This document shows, piece after piece, positions 1-7,951 of a stretch of 54,833 bases of DNA; within the stretch, counting starts at the first letter, position 1, and each line of letters opens with the position of its first letter. A model generated the notes under the pieces. The model did no database searches. It saw nothing but the letters and a program-made list of their open reading frames with translations, and was not told the DNA's origin. The stretch covers positions 1 through 54,833 of the forward strand of contig JAIECJ010000067.1 of assembly GCA_029068555.1 (NCBI GenBank), given 5' to 3'. The position numbers and the translations under genes were made by a program. Source of the DNA: Lachnospiraceae bacterium (lineage in GTDB: Bacteria; Bacillota; Clostridia; Lachnospirales; Lachnospiraceae).

Positions 1-95
1 GCTTGCCTTTTAGCATTTTGTGTGCAAAATCTGTTATAATTCACACCTCAATAACTTATAAGCTGATGAAAACTGGAGTTGGTGTGAATTGTAAC
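1..95. repeat. Interspersed inverted-repeat element, copy 1 (cut by window edge)
   Basis: These 95 bases match 30793-30887 with a single substitution (position 76). The element ends in GGTGTGAATTGTAAC, which is the inverted partner of an internal ATAATTCACACC. In the complete copy at 30748-30887 the left end adds a further matching arm; here that arm lies beyond the window. It encodes no convincing protein. A MITE-like element is the best reading. Confidence 0.75.
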
Positions 96-123
96 CAATA
101 TATAAAAAAACTATTAAAAAAAT

Positions 124-141
124 TGTCAACATATGTTGACA
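124..141. promoter_or_regulatory. Perfect 18-bp palindrome, candidate operator
   Basis: The sequence TGTCAACATATGTTGACA is a perfect inverted repeat without a spacer. Its right half contains the TTGACA -35 box of the promoter at 136-164, so a dimeric protein bound here would block RNA polymerase. No regulator gene is adjacent, so the binding protein is unknown. Confidence 0.5.
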
Positions 142-164
142 TTACGCGAAAAATGGTATATCAT
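136..164 (+). promoter_or_regulatory. Sigma-A-type promoter for the membrane protein gene at 322
   Basis: TTGACA (136-141) and TATCAT (159-164) are separated by exactly 17 bases. The inferred transcript would have a leader of about 150 nt before the ATG at 322. Apart from a small GTTG/CAAC hairpin near 270-280, nothing recognisable was seen in that leader. Confidence 0.6.
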
Positions 165-321
165 AGCAAATGTGCACTGATTGTGTGCCGTTCTGCATGT
201 TACAGTGCTGATGTTTTGCAAAATGGCAGTTGTGTTGTTTTTTGTGTCATGCAGGCGGACAGAATTTGTTGTACGCAACATTTGTTTAATAAAATACTGT
301 TCATTATGAGGAGGTAAAAAA

Positions 322-816
322 ATGGATCAAGTAGCACTTTTGGCAGCTCTTGGCGCTTATCTGATTTTTGTGTTAATTATCTTGGTTGTGTGTTATGTTG
401 TATCATCTCTGGCACACATGAAGGCGCTTAAGGCGATGGGGTATGACAAGGCATGGATGGCGTGGATACCGTTTGCACAGTGGTATGCATGTGCGGATGC
501 AGCAACAGCAGGAAAGCAGGATGATGTTCAGCTTTTCGGTTCTATATCTGTTCCGGTATCGCTTTATAAGTTCTGGTGGGTATTGTGGATCGTTCTTCAG
601 GTTGTCAGCCAGTTTTTCCTTGGCAGCATTCTTGGTCTTTTGTCCACAGTGGTACAGATTATTTTCCTTGGAAACAGCTATGTTAAGATGTATGCGGCGC
701 TTGAAGGAACAGATGAGAAGGATCAGCAGGTTATCGGTTATGTTTCAGGTTTTCTGGTAATCATTGCAGTGTTTAAGTTCCTTTTCGGAAACTATAATAC
801 AAAGGTAAGAAAATAA
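322..816 (+). CDS. Small multi-pass membrane protein of unknown function
   Basis: A 164-residue protein that I do not recognise as a named family. It begins with a long hydrophobic segment (about residues 5-30), continues with a cytoplasmic-looking stretch (KALKAMGYDKAWMAWIPF), and has two or three further hydrophobic segments at about 80-112 and 138-156, ending in a basic tail (NTKVRK). It is therefore an integral membrane protein with three or four helices. The start is supported by GAGGAGG seven bases before the ATG. It is a single-gene unit with its own promoter at 136-164 and terminator at 834-867. The palindrome over the -35 box suggests repression by an unidentified factor. Confidence 0.8.
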   Translation: MDQVALLAALGAYLIFVLIILVVCYVVSSLAHMKALKAMGYDKAWMAWIPFAQWYACADAATAGKQDDVQLFGSISVPVSLYKFWWVLWIVLQVVSQFFLGSILGLLSTVVQIIFLGNSYVKMYAALEGTDEKDQQVIGYVSGFLVIIAVFKFLFGNYNTKVRK

Positions 817-833
817 TACAGTGTGGAATAATG

Positions 834-867
834 CGGGGCAGTCATCAAAGGGCTGTTCCGTTTTTTT
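834..867 (+). terminator. Rho-independent terminator of the membrane protein gene
   Basis: CGGGGCAG (834-841) pairs with CTGTTCCG (853-860), including two G-U pairs, and seven T follow directly. Confidence 0.75.
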
Positions 868-981
868 CAATTACAGGGAGTAGTTGGTTGGGCTGTTCTA
901 TTTGTAAAATAAATTTTCGCAGGGTAAATTTGTGCTTACTTACGCCCAAATTCGCAGACTGTGTAAGAATGGGGGATTTAT

Positions 982-2151
982 ATGGGAAAATTGGACATGG
1001 CGGATAAAAAGCCGCAAAAGTGCCCTTACGTGGTGAAATGTGGCGCCTGCCATATTGGGGAAAAAAGCTATGAAGATGAGCTGGCGGAAAAGAAAGAACA
1101 GGTTGCTGTGCATATTGGAAAATATTGCGGCAAAATCAATGATGTGGCGGGGATGTATTATCCATATCACTACCGTAATAAAGTGCATGCGGTATTTGGA
1201 AGGATAAAGGATGAGGTAGCTTCCGGAACATATGCGGAGGGGACGCACACAATTATACCAGTCAGTGACTGCCTGATAGAGGACGCCCAGGCATCGGCAA
1301 TTGTCAGGACGGTGACGGAGCTAATCAGCTCATTTAGGCTGTGGGTATATAATGAAGATACTGGAAGGGGGCTGATGCGCCATATCCTTGTGCGCAAGGG
1401 TGCATCCACAAAGCAGATTATGGTAGTGTTGGTTACGGCCTCGCCGGAGTTTCCGCACAAAAATAATTTTGTGGCGGAGTTACGCAGGATTCATCCTGAG
1501 ATTACTACGATTGTGCAGAATATTAACGACAAACAGACAACAATGGTACTTGGCGACCGCGAAAAGACACTGTTTGGGCAGGGATACATTGAAGATGTGC
1601 TGATGGGACTGCGGTTCCGCATATCGCCGTCGTCGTTTTATCAGGTCAATTCGGCCCAGACACAGGTATTGTATAAAAAAGTGATACAGGCGGCAGGTCT
1701 GACAGGAAAGGAACGTGTGATTGATGCGTACTGCGGAATCGGTACAATCGGAATGTGCATGAGCGCAAAGGCAGGTCATGTGACAGGGATTGAACTGAAC
1801 GCACAGGCGGTAAAGGATGCAAAGGCAAATGCCAGAAGAAACAACATAAATAATATTCATTTTATTACAGCAGATGCTGCAGAATATATGACACAAATGT
1901 CACAAAACGGGGAAAGGGCGGATGTAATCGTTATGGACCCGCCCAGAAGCGGGAGTACTGAGGCATTTGTCAAGGCGGCGGTGTCGCTAAAACCGCTGAG
2001 AATCGTATATGTATCATGTAATCCCGAGACACTCGGCAGGGATCTGACGTGGTTCCGCACAGAAGGATATCTTGCGGAGGAGGCGTGGCCGGTTGATATG
2101 TTCAGTTTTACTGAACATTGCGAATGTGTCTGCCTTCTGAAACAAATATAA
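982..2151 (+). CDS. rlmD: 23S rRNA (uracil-5-)-methyltransferase, RlmD/RumA family
   Basis: A 389-residue S-adenosylmethionine-dependent m5U methyltransferase of the RumA/TrmA class. The iron-sulfur ligand cysteines of the family are visible at Cys14, Cys20, Cys23 and Cys97. The SAM-binding motif is DAYCGIGTIG, followed by DPPRSG and by YVSCNPETLGRDL, which holds the catalytic nucleophile Cys346. The protein starts almost directly at the first iron-sulfur cysteine, so the N-terminal TRAM domain of E. coli RumA is missing; such short forms are known in Firmicutes. The start at 982 has GGGGGA just upstream. The exact target uracil cannot be told from sequence; the gene symbol is a family assignment. 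It converges with the minus-strand gene ending at 2183. Confidence 0.88.
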   Translation: MGKLDMADKKPQKCPYVVKCGACHIGEKSYEDELAEKKEQVAVHIGKYCGKINDVAGMYYPYHYRNKVHAVFGRIKDEVASGTYAEGTHTIIPVSDCLIEDAQASAIVRTVTELISSFRLWVYNEDTGRGLMRHILVRKGASTKQIMVVLVTASPEFPHKNNFVAELRRIHPEITTIVQNINDKQTTMVLGDREKTLFGQGYIEDVLMGLRFRISPSSFYQVNSAQTQVLYKKVIQAAGLTGKERVIDAYCGIGTIGMCMSAKAGHVTGIELNAQAVKDAKANARRNNINNIHFITADAAEYMTQMSQNGERADVIVMDPPRSGSTEAFVKAAVSLKPLRIVYVSCNPETLGRDLTWFRTEGYLAEEAWPVDMFSFTEHCECVCLLKQI

Positions 2152-2182
2152 AAAATAACCCTTGTTCTTATGTGTTTTCCGC

Positions 2183-4033
2183 TTATCTGTTTTTCTCGGA
2201 ATAAGTATTATATAGCTGATGATATGCCTCAAGATGGGCAGAAATACCAGCCTGCCTGATTTTCTCCGTTACTTCCCTGTCGCGCAGCCATGCAGTCAGA
2301 AGCGGAGAGAAACGCTTGCCTTCAAGCGCAATGGCAGCTTCGATAACCTCGTCAAAGCTTTTCCGGGTGTGTCCATACAGCCATGAAGAATGCAGCATGT
2401 TATCAATCCAGTCAATCAGACCGATGACATCTACCATTTGCCGGTAAGGGCATTCTAAGCGCTTGTAGGATTCAGGGTAACCGTGGGAGCCGTCATACCA
2501 GCTGTGATGTCCCAGCGCTATGGCTGCATAATGCTGTGTGGATGGACAGGCATTTAGGCGGCTTGCGCCGACTACGGTATGCAGATGTACAATCTCATAT
2601 TCTTCCTCAAACCACTGTCGGGATGTGCGCAAATAGAGATTGATGAAATTGATTTTTCCTATGTCGTGAAATGCACCACAGTTCATGGCATATTGCAGCA
2701 CTTCCTGTTTTTTCTTAACAGGGTCGCTGATTAGACGGATATGCTCGATATCATCAAAAAATGTCGGATCCTCGTCCATAATGATATCACAGAACACAGA
2801 AGCTACTTTGCCTGTAACCTGGGAGTGTATGTAAATATGGGGAGCAAAGTATAGCAGCAGTTTTTGCTGAAATTTTCCGTAAGATATACTGCGTTTGGTC
2901 TCTATAAATGTAGTAGAAAGTTGTCTGAGAAAATAGAATATTTGTTCATTTGTATCTTTTTTGGGAAAAGTTTCAACATATGCAATTATTTTGTGGTAGC
3001 GCTCAGCCAGATAATCCTCCCGCCCAGGCAGTTGTTCCGGATATTCGCGTAGATACTGACAGTAAATTGCGGGAAGTGAGATGACTGCATACATGCTGTC
3101 CGGTGTGAAGGAGGAAGTGTCCGCTGAATCCATCAAGACTTCCATTTTGCCGAGCAGCTGCTCGATGGTGCTAAGGCCACAGTAATACTCAATGGCATAA
3201 CAAGAAAAAGCCGATTTCACAGGCGACTTTTCATTTCTGCTGACTGCCTCCTGAATCCGCCGCTGGTGGACGATATGAGCGGATTCCATTATTGCCGTTA
3301 CGTCTAAAGCGGTCATATCATTATCACGGCAATATGATATTGAGGAGGTCATCTGCTGGTGTGTCATATAGACAAATCTGTCCCAGGGGAGTTCAGGAGC
3401 TTTCTCGCGGTAGCCTTCGTCCTGCAATATTTGTAGAGTCTGCCTTGTCAGGCGGATTTTGGCGCTTGCGGACTGAAATTGGCCCAGCGCCATATTGGCG
3501 CGTGAACGCAGGATGAATCCTCTTGTCTCTGTGTCCTCTATCTCATCGTAATATTTCAGATATGCTGCCGCCTCTGCAAAGCAAAGACGCATCTGGGACA
3601 TATACTTCTGCGAATCTGACAGTTCGAGACCAACCATTTTATTGCAGGTGCTGTGCAGACCGATACCTAGCCAGTACAGATGGCGGATTATCGCGTTCCT
3701 GTTTTTGGTGCATCTTGCGCGGGCGAGCAGCGCGCGGTGGATTTGGCAGAACAGGCCGCTGTCTAGTTCGTTTTTCCCATCTAAAAGCGCTCTGGAGAAC
3801 TTCTCAAGGTCTTCTAGCTGCGTTTCGCTGGCGGCAAAGATATTGTCCAGCAGAGGGAAAAGCTTGTCGCGAAGCAATTCCATGTTGCGCTCAATTTTTT
3901 CTGTTGTCAGTTTCCTGCATTTGTGCAGTTCTTCCCGATAAACTTCGTAGGAACGCCCTTCGGGTTTTTTATGTGCCGTAAGTACAGCAATATCTTTTAA
4001 GTTCGAGATATATTCTTCCTGATATGGCTGCAT
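2183..4033 (-). CDS. Large regulatory protein with C-terminal HD-GYP-like domain
   Basis: A 616-residue soluble protein. Residues 1-440 are helix-rich with no recognised motif. Residues about 453-616 form an HD-type phosphohydrolase domain: GAFHDIGKI supplies the His-Asp pair (456-457), and HHSWYDGSHGYP is a version of the HH...DGSGYP signature of HD-GYP cyclic-di-GMP phosphodiesterases with one extra residue. A metal-dependent phosphodiesterase role is plausible, but the altered GYP motif makes the substrate uncertain. GGAG lies before the ATG. The gene follows the hybrid kinase gene with only 30 bases between, so the two are probably co-transcribed and may act in one signalling pathway. Confidence 0.75.
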   Translation of the reverse strand: MQPYQEEYISNLKDIAVLTAHKKPEGRSYEVYREELHKCRKLTTEKIERNMELLRDKLFPLLDNIFAASETQLEDLEKFSRALLDGKNELDSGLFCQIHRALLARARCTKNRNAIIRHLYWLGIGLHSTCNKMVGLELSDSQKYMSQMRLCFAEAAAYLKYYDEIEDTETRGFILRSRANMALGQFQSASAKIRLTRQTLQILQDEGYREKAPELPWDRFVYMTHQQMTSSISYCRDNDMTALDVTAIMESAHIVHQRRIQEAVSRNEKSPVKSAFSCYAIEYYCGLSTIEQLLGKMEVLMDSADTSSFTPDSMYAVISLPAIYCQYLREYPEQLPGREDYLAERYHKIIAYVETFPKKDTNEQIFYFLRQLSTTFIETKRSISYGKFQQKLLLYFAPHIYIHSQVTGKVASVFCDIIMDEDPTFFDDIEHIRLISDPVKKKQEVLQYAMNCGAFHDIGKINFINLYLRTSRQWFEEEYEIVHLHTVVGASRLNACPSTQHYAAIALGHHSWYDGSHGYPESYKRLECPYRQMVDVIGLIDWIDNMLHSSWLYGHTRKSFDEVIEAAIALEGKRFSPLLTAWLRDREVTEKIRQAGISAHLEAYHQLYNTYSEKNR

Positions 4034-4063
4034 AGTTCACTCCTCCAATGTAACTGATGGATT

Positions 4064-5740
4064 TTATTTTTTTAACTGCTTACGCAGAATTTCATGTAGT
4101 CGATCTGCGTCGACAGGTTTTGAACAGTGTTCATTCATACCGGCCTCCCTTGACAGTCGAATGTCCTCGACAAAAGCGTTGGCTGTCATGGCGACAATCC
4201 AGACCGTCTCCGCGTCATTCTTTGGAAGCTGGCGGATTCTTCGTGCGGCGTCATATCCGTTCATCACAGGCATCTGAATATCCATGAAAATCAAATCAAA
4301 ATAGCCTTCAGGGGCTTTTGCAAAGGTCTCCACTGCCTGAAGTCCATTCTCAGCTGTTTCAATCTGCACACCAGTCATGGATAACATTTCGGTTGCAATT
4401 TCGCGGTTCAGCTCGTTGTCCTCGACCAGAAGAACGCGGTATTGACTGTAGTCTGCCTCTTTTCCGGCAAAATCATCCTGCTTGCTCTGCCCATCGCACG
4501 TCAGGTCAGATAAGGTCGAGAGAAGTCGGCTTTTAAAGAGCGGACATGGGACAAAGGCATTGACGCCGGCACGTGATGCGCGATATTCAAGCTGTGACCA
4601 GTCTGCCTCCGCAACATATATGATTGGAAAATCTTTTCCGGCAAGATGGCGCACGTGGGATGCCATTTCCAGAACCGGCATGTCGGCAAGTTCTTGCCCG
4701 AGCAGCAGGGCACAGGGCATGTGATTTTCATACTGTGCTTCTGTCAGCCAAGTAACGGCATCTATACCGCTTTTGATATGGATGGTTTTCATGCCGCTTT
4801 CCTCGAGACAGTCAATGATTTGCTCTGCGCGAGCCTGTGTTTTTTCTGCAAGCAGTATGGTCTTTGCTGTCGGCAGGCTGCGCGCACCTTGCTGCTGTGC
4901 GAGTGAAAAGGGAATTGATACATGAAAACGGCTGCCTTTTCCCTCCTCGCTTTCTACAGTAATTTCGCCATTCATGCGGTCGAGCAGGTTTTTTACAATA
5001 GACATTCCCAGTCCTGTGCCTTCGATTTTGCTGATAGTGGTATTGTTAACCCGCTCAAACGGGATAAAAATCCGATTTAGAAATTCTGTGCTCATGCCGA
5101 TACCGTTGTCTTCACACAGAAAATCGAGCCATACTTTGTCAGGAGCAGTACCATTTGTGTCTATATGCTGGGAAAACGTTACATGGACGCTTCCGTTTTC
5201 CGGTGTATATTTTACTGCATTTCCAATAATGTTCACTAAAATCTGCCGTAGGCGTAGTGTGTCTCCAGTCAGGTTTTCCTCATATATCTCGCCGATCTCC
5301 ATTTGAAATTCCTGCTGTTTCTGCGCTGCCTGTGGACGGACAATGATCGTAATGTCGTGTACAAGGTCGGCGAGTGAAAATGCTTCTTCGTTCAGTGCCA
5401 TACGCCCGCTTGCGATTCTTGACATATCCAGAACATCATTTACCAGACTCATCAGATGCGCTGATGCTGAGTGAATTTTCTGAAGGCAGTCAAGTACACG
5501 GGGCTTTTCGTCGATGTGGGAGAGAGCAATGGAGGTCATTCCCAGAATGGCGTTCATTGGTGTGCGGATGTCGTGTGACATATTGGACAAGAAGCTGCTT
5601 TTTGCCTGATTTTCCTCCTGCACGTCATGCAGTGCACGCTCTAGCTCCGCAATTTTATTATTTAGTTGATTAATCTGTTCGTCTAAATTATTTTTTTTAA
5701 TAATATGCTCGCAGGCAGACTCCGTATTCGTTTCTTTCAT
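4064..5740 (-). CDS. Soluble hybrid histidine kinase with pseudo-receiver and receiver
   Basis: A 558-residue protein without membrane segments. Residues 17-50 form a coiled coil; the HisKA box with phosphoacceptor His56 lies in SNMSHDIRTPMNAILG; the HATPase module shows DNGIGM and GTGLGMSIVKNLL. A second module (about 290-410) resembles a receiver, but the phosphorylatable aspartate position reads LLLGQELAD, so it is probably a pseudo-receiver. A true receiver follows (about 430-552) with VEDNELN, FMDIQMPVMNG, MTANA and CSKPVD. The sensor input is unknown and must come from a partner protein or the N-terminal helix. It is read from the promoter at 5790-5818 and leads the HD-GYP-like gene. 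Confidence 0.88.
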   Translation of the reverse strand: MKETNTESACEHIIKKNNLDEQINQLNNKIAELERALHDVQEENQAKSSFLSNMSHDIRTPMNAILGMTSIALSHIDEKPRVLDCLQKIHSASAHLMSLVNDVLDMSRIASGRMALNEEAFSLADLVHDITIIVRPQAAQKQQEFQMEIGEIYEENLTGDTLRLRQILVNIIGNAVKYTPENGSVHVTFSQHIDTNGTAPDKVWLDFLCEDNGIGMSTEFLNRIFIPFERVNNTTISKIEGTGLGMSIVKNLLDRMNGEITVESEEGKGSRFHVSIPFSLAQQQGARSLPTAKTILLAEKTQARAEQIIDCLEESGMKTIHIKSGIDAVTWLTEAQYENHMPCALLLGQELADMPVLEMASHVRHLAGKDFPIIYVAEADWSQLEYRASRAGVNAFVPCPLFKSRLLSTLSDLTCDGQSKQDDFAGKEADYSQYRVLLVEDNELNREIATEMLSMTGVQIETAENGLQAVETFAKAPEGYFDLIFMDIQMPVMNGYDAARRIRQLPKNDAETVWIVAMTANAFVEDIRLSREAGMNEHCSKPVDADRLHEILRKQLKK

Positions 5741-5789
5741 AGTACTGCGTTATCCTTTTTCATTTGCCAGGTTTGCTGATTCTTTTTAT

Positions 5790-5818
5790 ATTATAAAATT
5801 AACATACCCGAATTGCAA
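5790..5818 (-). promoter_or_regulatory. Sigma-A-type promoter for the hybrid kinase operon
   Basis: Reading the minus strand, TTGCAA (5818-5813) and a consensus TATAAT (5795-5790) are separated by 17 bases, and the kinase ATG follows about 50 bases downstream. Confidence 0.7.
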
Positions 5819-5893
5819 CAAAAAACGCAATGATTCGACGATTGACAATTCTTGAGGATTACTAACATTGGCGTGAACAGCAGCGAGTCGGAC

Positions 5894-6099
5894 TAGAGCG
5901 TGTTTGAAAAATCATTCTTACCACCTGCATAACGACGCCAAGGCGTCGTATTCACCACTTTGCGTGATATTTGCACCAAATTCAGTCAGCATAAGGCATT
6001 GCCCTTTATGCCTTTGACCCCTATGCCTCCTTCATTTGGCACAAATCTCCCACAAACTGTGACGCATATCTGGCAGAAAGCATTTTTCAAACACGCGCT
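5894..6099. repeat. Terminal-inverted-repeat element, family A, complete copy
   Basis: AGAGCGTGTTTGAAAAAT (5894-5911) is matched by its reverse complement at 6082-6099 with one mismatch. The interior contains the hairpin ACGACGCCAAGGCGTCGT and a body that recurs at 16224-16366 and 36275-36360. It has no coding capacity. This copy is 206 bp and lies between divergently transcribed kinase and flagellin regions. Confidence 0.75.
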
Positions 6100-6128
6100 G
6101 GGAAAAGCTTTTCGCTGCCTGCGTGCAC

Positions 6129-6159
6129 AAAAAAACAGGACTGCTGACTGCAGCCCTGT
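6129..6159 (-). terminator. Rho-independent terminator of the flagellin gene
   Basis: On the minus strand ACAGGGCTGC and GCAGTCCTGT form a hairpin around a five-base loop (6135-6159), followed by a run of seven T. It starts 10 bases after the flagellin stop codon. Confidence 0.85.
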
Positions 6160-6168
6160 TCGAGATGT

Positions 6169-7311
6169 TTAGTTAAAAAACTGTTTTACACGTCCGCTCT
6201 GGTTGTTCATATACTTACGCTGCATCATAATGCTGTAAGTATTCAGCAGCTGATTCTTTTTCAGTTCTGTCACGCCTTTTGCATAATCCAGATCCTCAAT
6301 GCGGCTCTGTGATGCTGTCAGGTTATAAACAGCATTGTTTCCATACGCAATGGAGTGATCCAGTCTGTTTGACGCGGCGCCAAGCGATGAGCGCTGTGAG
6401 GAAACCTTTGCCAGTGCGTCGGCGATGGCATCAATGGCATATGTGCCAGCCGTTCCGGTTTTGTCAGCTACATTCAATCCCTTTATGCCGATTCCCGCGG
6501 CGTTAAGCGCATCTATATTGACAGAAATTTTATTCGCCATATCTGATTCAGCGCCTACATGGAGTGAAGTAGAGTAGCCCTGCTGCTGGTCGACTTTGCC
6601 TTTCGAAATGGTGAACTGCCACTTTGAGGCATCATTAGGGTCTGCTGCACCGGCTGAAACGGTTGCAGGTGTTGTTGAACCAATGCTGCTTGCGGCGGTT
6701 AATTCTTTCTGAATCATAGAATAGGCGTCGTCAGCTGTAATGGTGTTTGAGTTATCGCTTCCATCCCCGATTGTATACTCGTTTCCGGCAATTTTAATGG
6801 TATCGCCGATCTTTAGGGCATCCATCGTAAAAGTAGCTGTTGAGGCATCCTGTGTCAGTGTTCCCTTGATGCCTGCATCGCGGGCGCTGACGGAAACAGA
6901 CCTTCTGCCGGAGTCACCCTTTAACAGATAGTTTTCGTTAAATTTGGTTGTCTCTGATACACGGTCAACCTCTGATTTCAGCTGGTCAATCTCTGCCTGT
7001 ATCGCGCTCCTGTCTGAAGCAGATAAGGTACCGTTTGCCGCCTGAATGCTCAGTTCATTCATTCTCTGAAGAGAGTCGGTTACAGAGCCCATTGCACCTT
7101 CTGCTACGTTTAACATATTCTGAGAGTTTCTGGCATTATAGACTCCTGCAGTTAAGCCGTTTGACTGTTTCAGAAGTTTTTGTGCGATTGCAAGCCCTGC
7201 CGCATCGTCAGCAGCAGAATTAATACGTTTTCCGCTCGAAAGCTTCTGGAAAGAGCGGCTTAAGTTGCGATTATTCTGTCTGGATAAGTAAGACATAGAA
7301 GAAATTCGCAT
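6169..7311 (-). CDS. fliC: Flagellin
   Basis: A filament subunit of the bacterial flagellum, about 380 residues. The conserved N-terminal D0/D1 region (SSGKRINSAADDAAGLAIAQ, then QNMLNVAEGAMG and RMNELSIQAANGT) and the C-terminal region (IEDLDYAKGVTELKKNQLL ... MMQRKYMNN) are both intact, while the middle 150-250 is variable, as usual for the surface-exposed domain. I prefer the ATG at 7311 to the one at 7317 because GGGGGA (7318-7323) is then six bases away instead of touching the start codon. No other flagellar gene is in the window, so filament assembly must rely on genes elsewhere. A repeat element (family A) lies directly downstream of its terminator. Being a single gene with its own terminator suggests independent control; no sigma-28 promoter could be recognised upstream. 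Confidence 0.93.
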   Translation of the reverse strand: MRISSMSYLSRQNNRNLSRSFQKLSSGKRINSAADDAAGLAIAQKLLKQSNGLTAGVYNARNSQNMLNVAEGAMGSVTDSLQRMNELSIQAANGTLSASDRSAIQAEIDQLKSEVDRVSETTKFNENYLLKGDSGRRSVSVSARDAGIKGTLTQDASTATFTMDALKIGDTIKIAGNEYTIGDGSDNSNTITADDAYSMIQKELTAASSIGSTTPATVSAGAADPNDASKWQFTISKGKVDQQQGYSTSLHVGAESDMANKISVNIDALNAAGIGIKGLNVADKTGTAGTYAIDAIADALAKVSSQRSSLGAASNRLDHSIAYGNNAVYNLTASQSRIEDLDYAKGVTELKKNQLLNTYSIMMQRKYMNNQSGRVKQFFN

Positions 7312-7455
7312 ATACATTCCCCCTTTTTTAAATAATATATTTAAAAATATATCTATTTTTACAGTTTTAGCATATCACATCCAATTTTTGGGTGCAATAG
7401 TAAAGATGACAAAAAGATAAGAAAAATAATGACAAAAAATGTGACAGATTCCGTT

Positions 7456-7484
7456 TTGTAAAAGCCTGGCAAAAGGAATATAAT
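7456..7484 (+). promoter_or_regulatory. Sigma-A-type promoter for the lrgA-like gene
   Basis: TTGTAA (7456-7461), a 17-base spacer and a consensus TATAAT (7479-7484) precede GGGAGGATTG and the ATG at 7506. Confidence 0.7.
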
Positions 7485-7505
7485 AAATCAGGGAGGATTG
7501 AGTAT

Positions 7506-7859
7506 ATGAAATATTTGAAACAATTTCTGATTATTCTTGTTATTTCATTTATCGGGGAAATATTGAAAGCGGTGCTGCCGCTTCCGGTACCAGCAAGCAT
7601 TTATGGCATGGTAATATTGTTTGTCTGTCTGGTAACAGGCGCTGTAAAGCTTGATGCAGTAAAGGAGACAGGCAGATTTTTAATAGAGATTATGCCCGTG
7701 ATGTTTATTCCGGCAGGTGTGGGTCTGATGTCATCGTGGGGTGTATTAAGGCCGATGCTTCTGTCTGTGAGTGTCGTGACGGTGGTGGTGCTGGTGGCAG
7801 TTATGGCAGTGACTGGCAGGGTGTCGCAGGCAGTAATCAGAAGAAAGAACAGAAAATGA
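7506..7859 (+). CDS. lrgA: LrgA/CidA family membrane protein
   Basis: A 117-residue protein with four hydrophobic helices and the family stretch LPLPVPASIYGMVILF, typical of holin-like CidA/LrgA proteins. In other Firmicutes these act with LrgB/CidB in murein hydrolase control, and related pairs move small metabolites such as pyruvate or glycolate; which applies here cannot be told. The start has GGGAGG upstream. The lrgB-type partner begins 92 bases downstream. LrgA versus CidA cannot be separated with confidence from sequence alone. Confidence 0.87.
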   Translation: MKYLKQFLIILVISFIGEILKAVLPLPVPASIYGMVILFVCLVTGAVKLDAVKETGRFLIEIMPVMFIPAGVGLMSSWGVLRPMLLSVSVVTVVVLVAVMAVTGRVSQAVIRRKNRK

Positions 7860-7951
7860 TATAAAACTGTAAAAACGGAAAATGAAACGACAAGAAAACG
7901 AAAGAAAATTATTATTTTGTGATATATAATAGAAAAAGATAGGGGATTCAT

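Noticed and set aside
3-317. A 104-codon frame at the window start, and a related 97-codon frame at 30615-30908
   Set aside because: Both are translations of the same 95-bp repeat element joined to unrelated flanks; the second also overlaps the NlpC/P60 gene.
1480-1896. Minus-strand frames of 60-138 codons within the RNA methyltransferase gene
   Set aside because: They are antisense to a gene with clear catalytic motifs and show no ribosome sites or recognisable domains.
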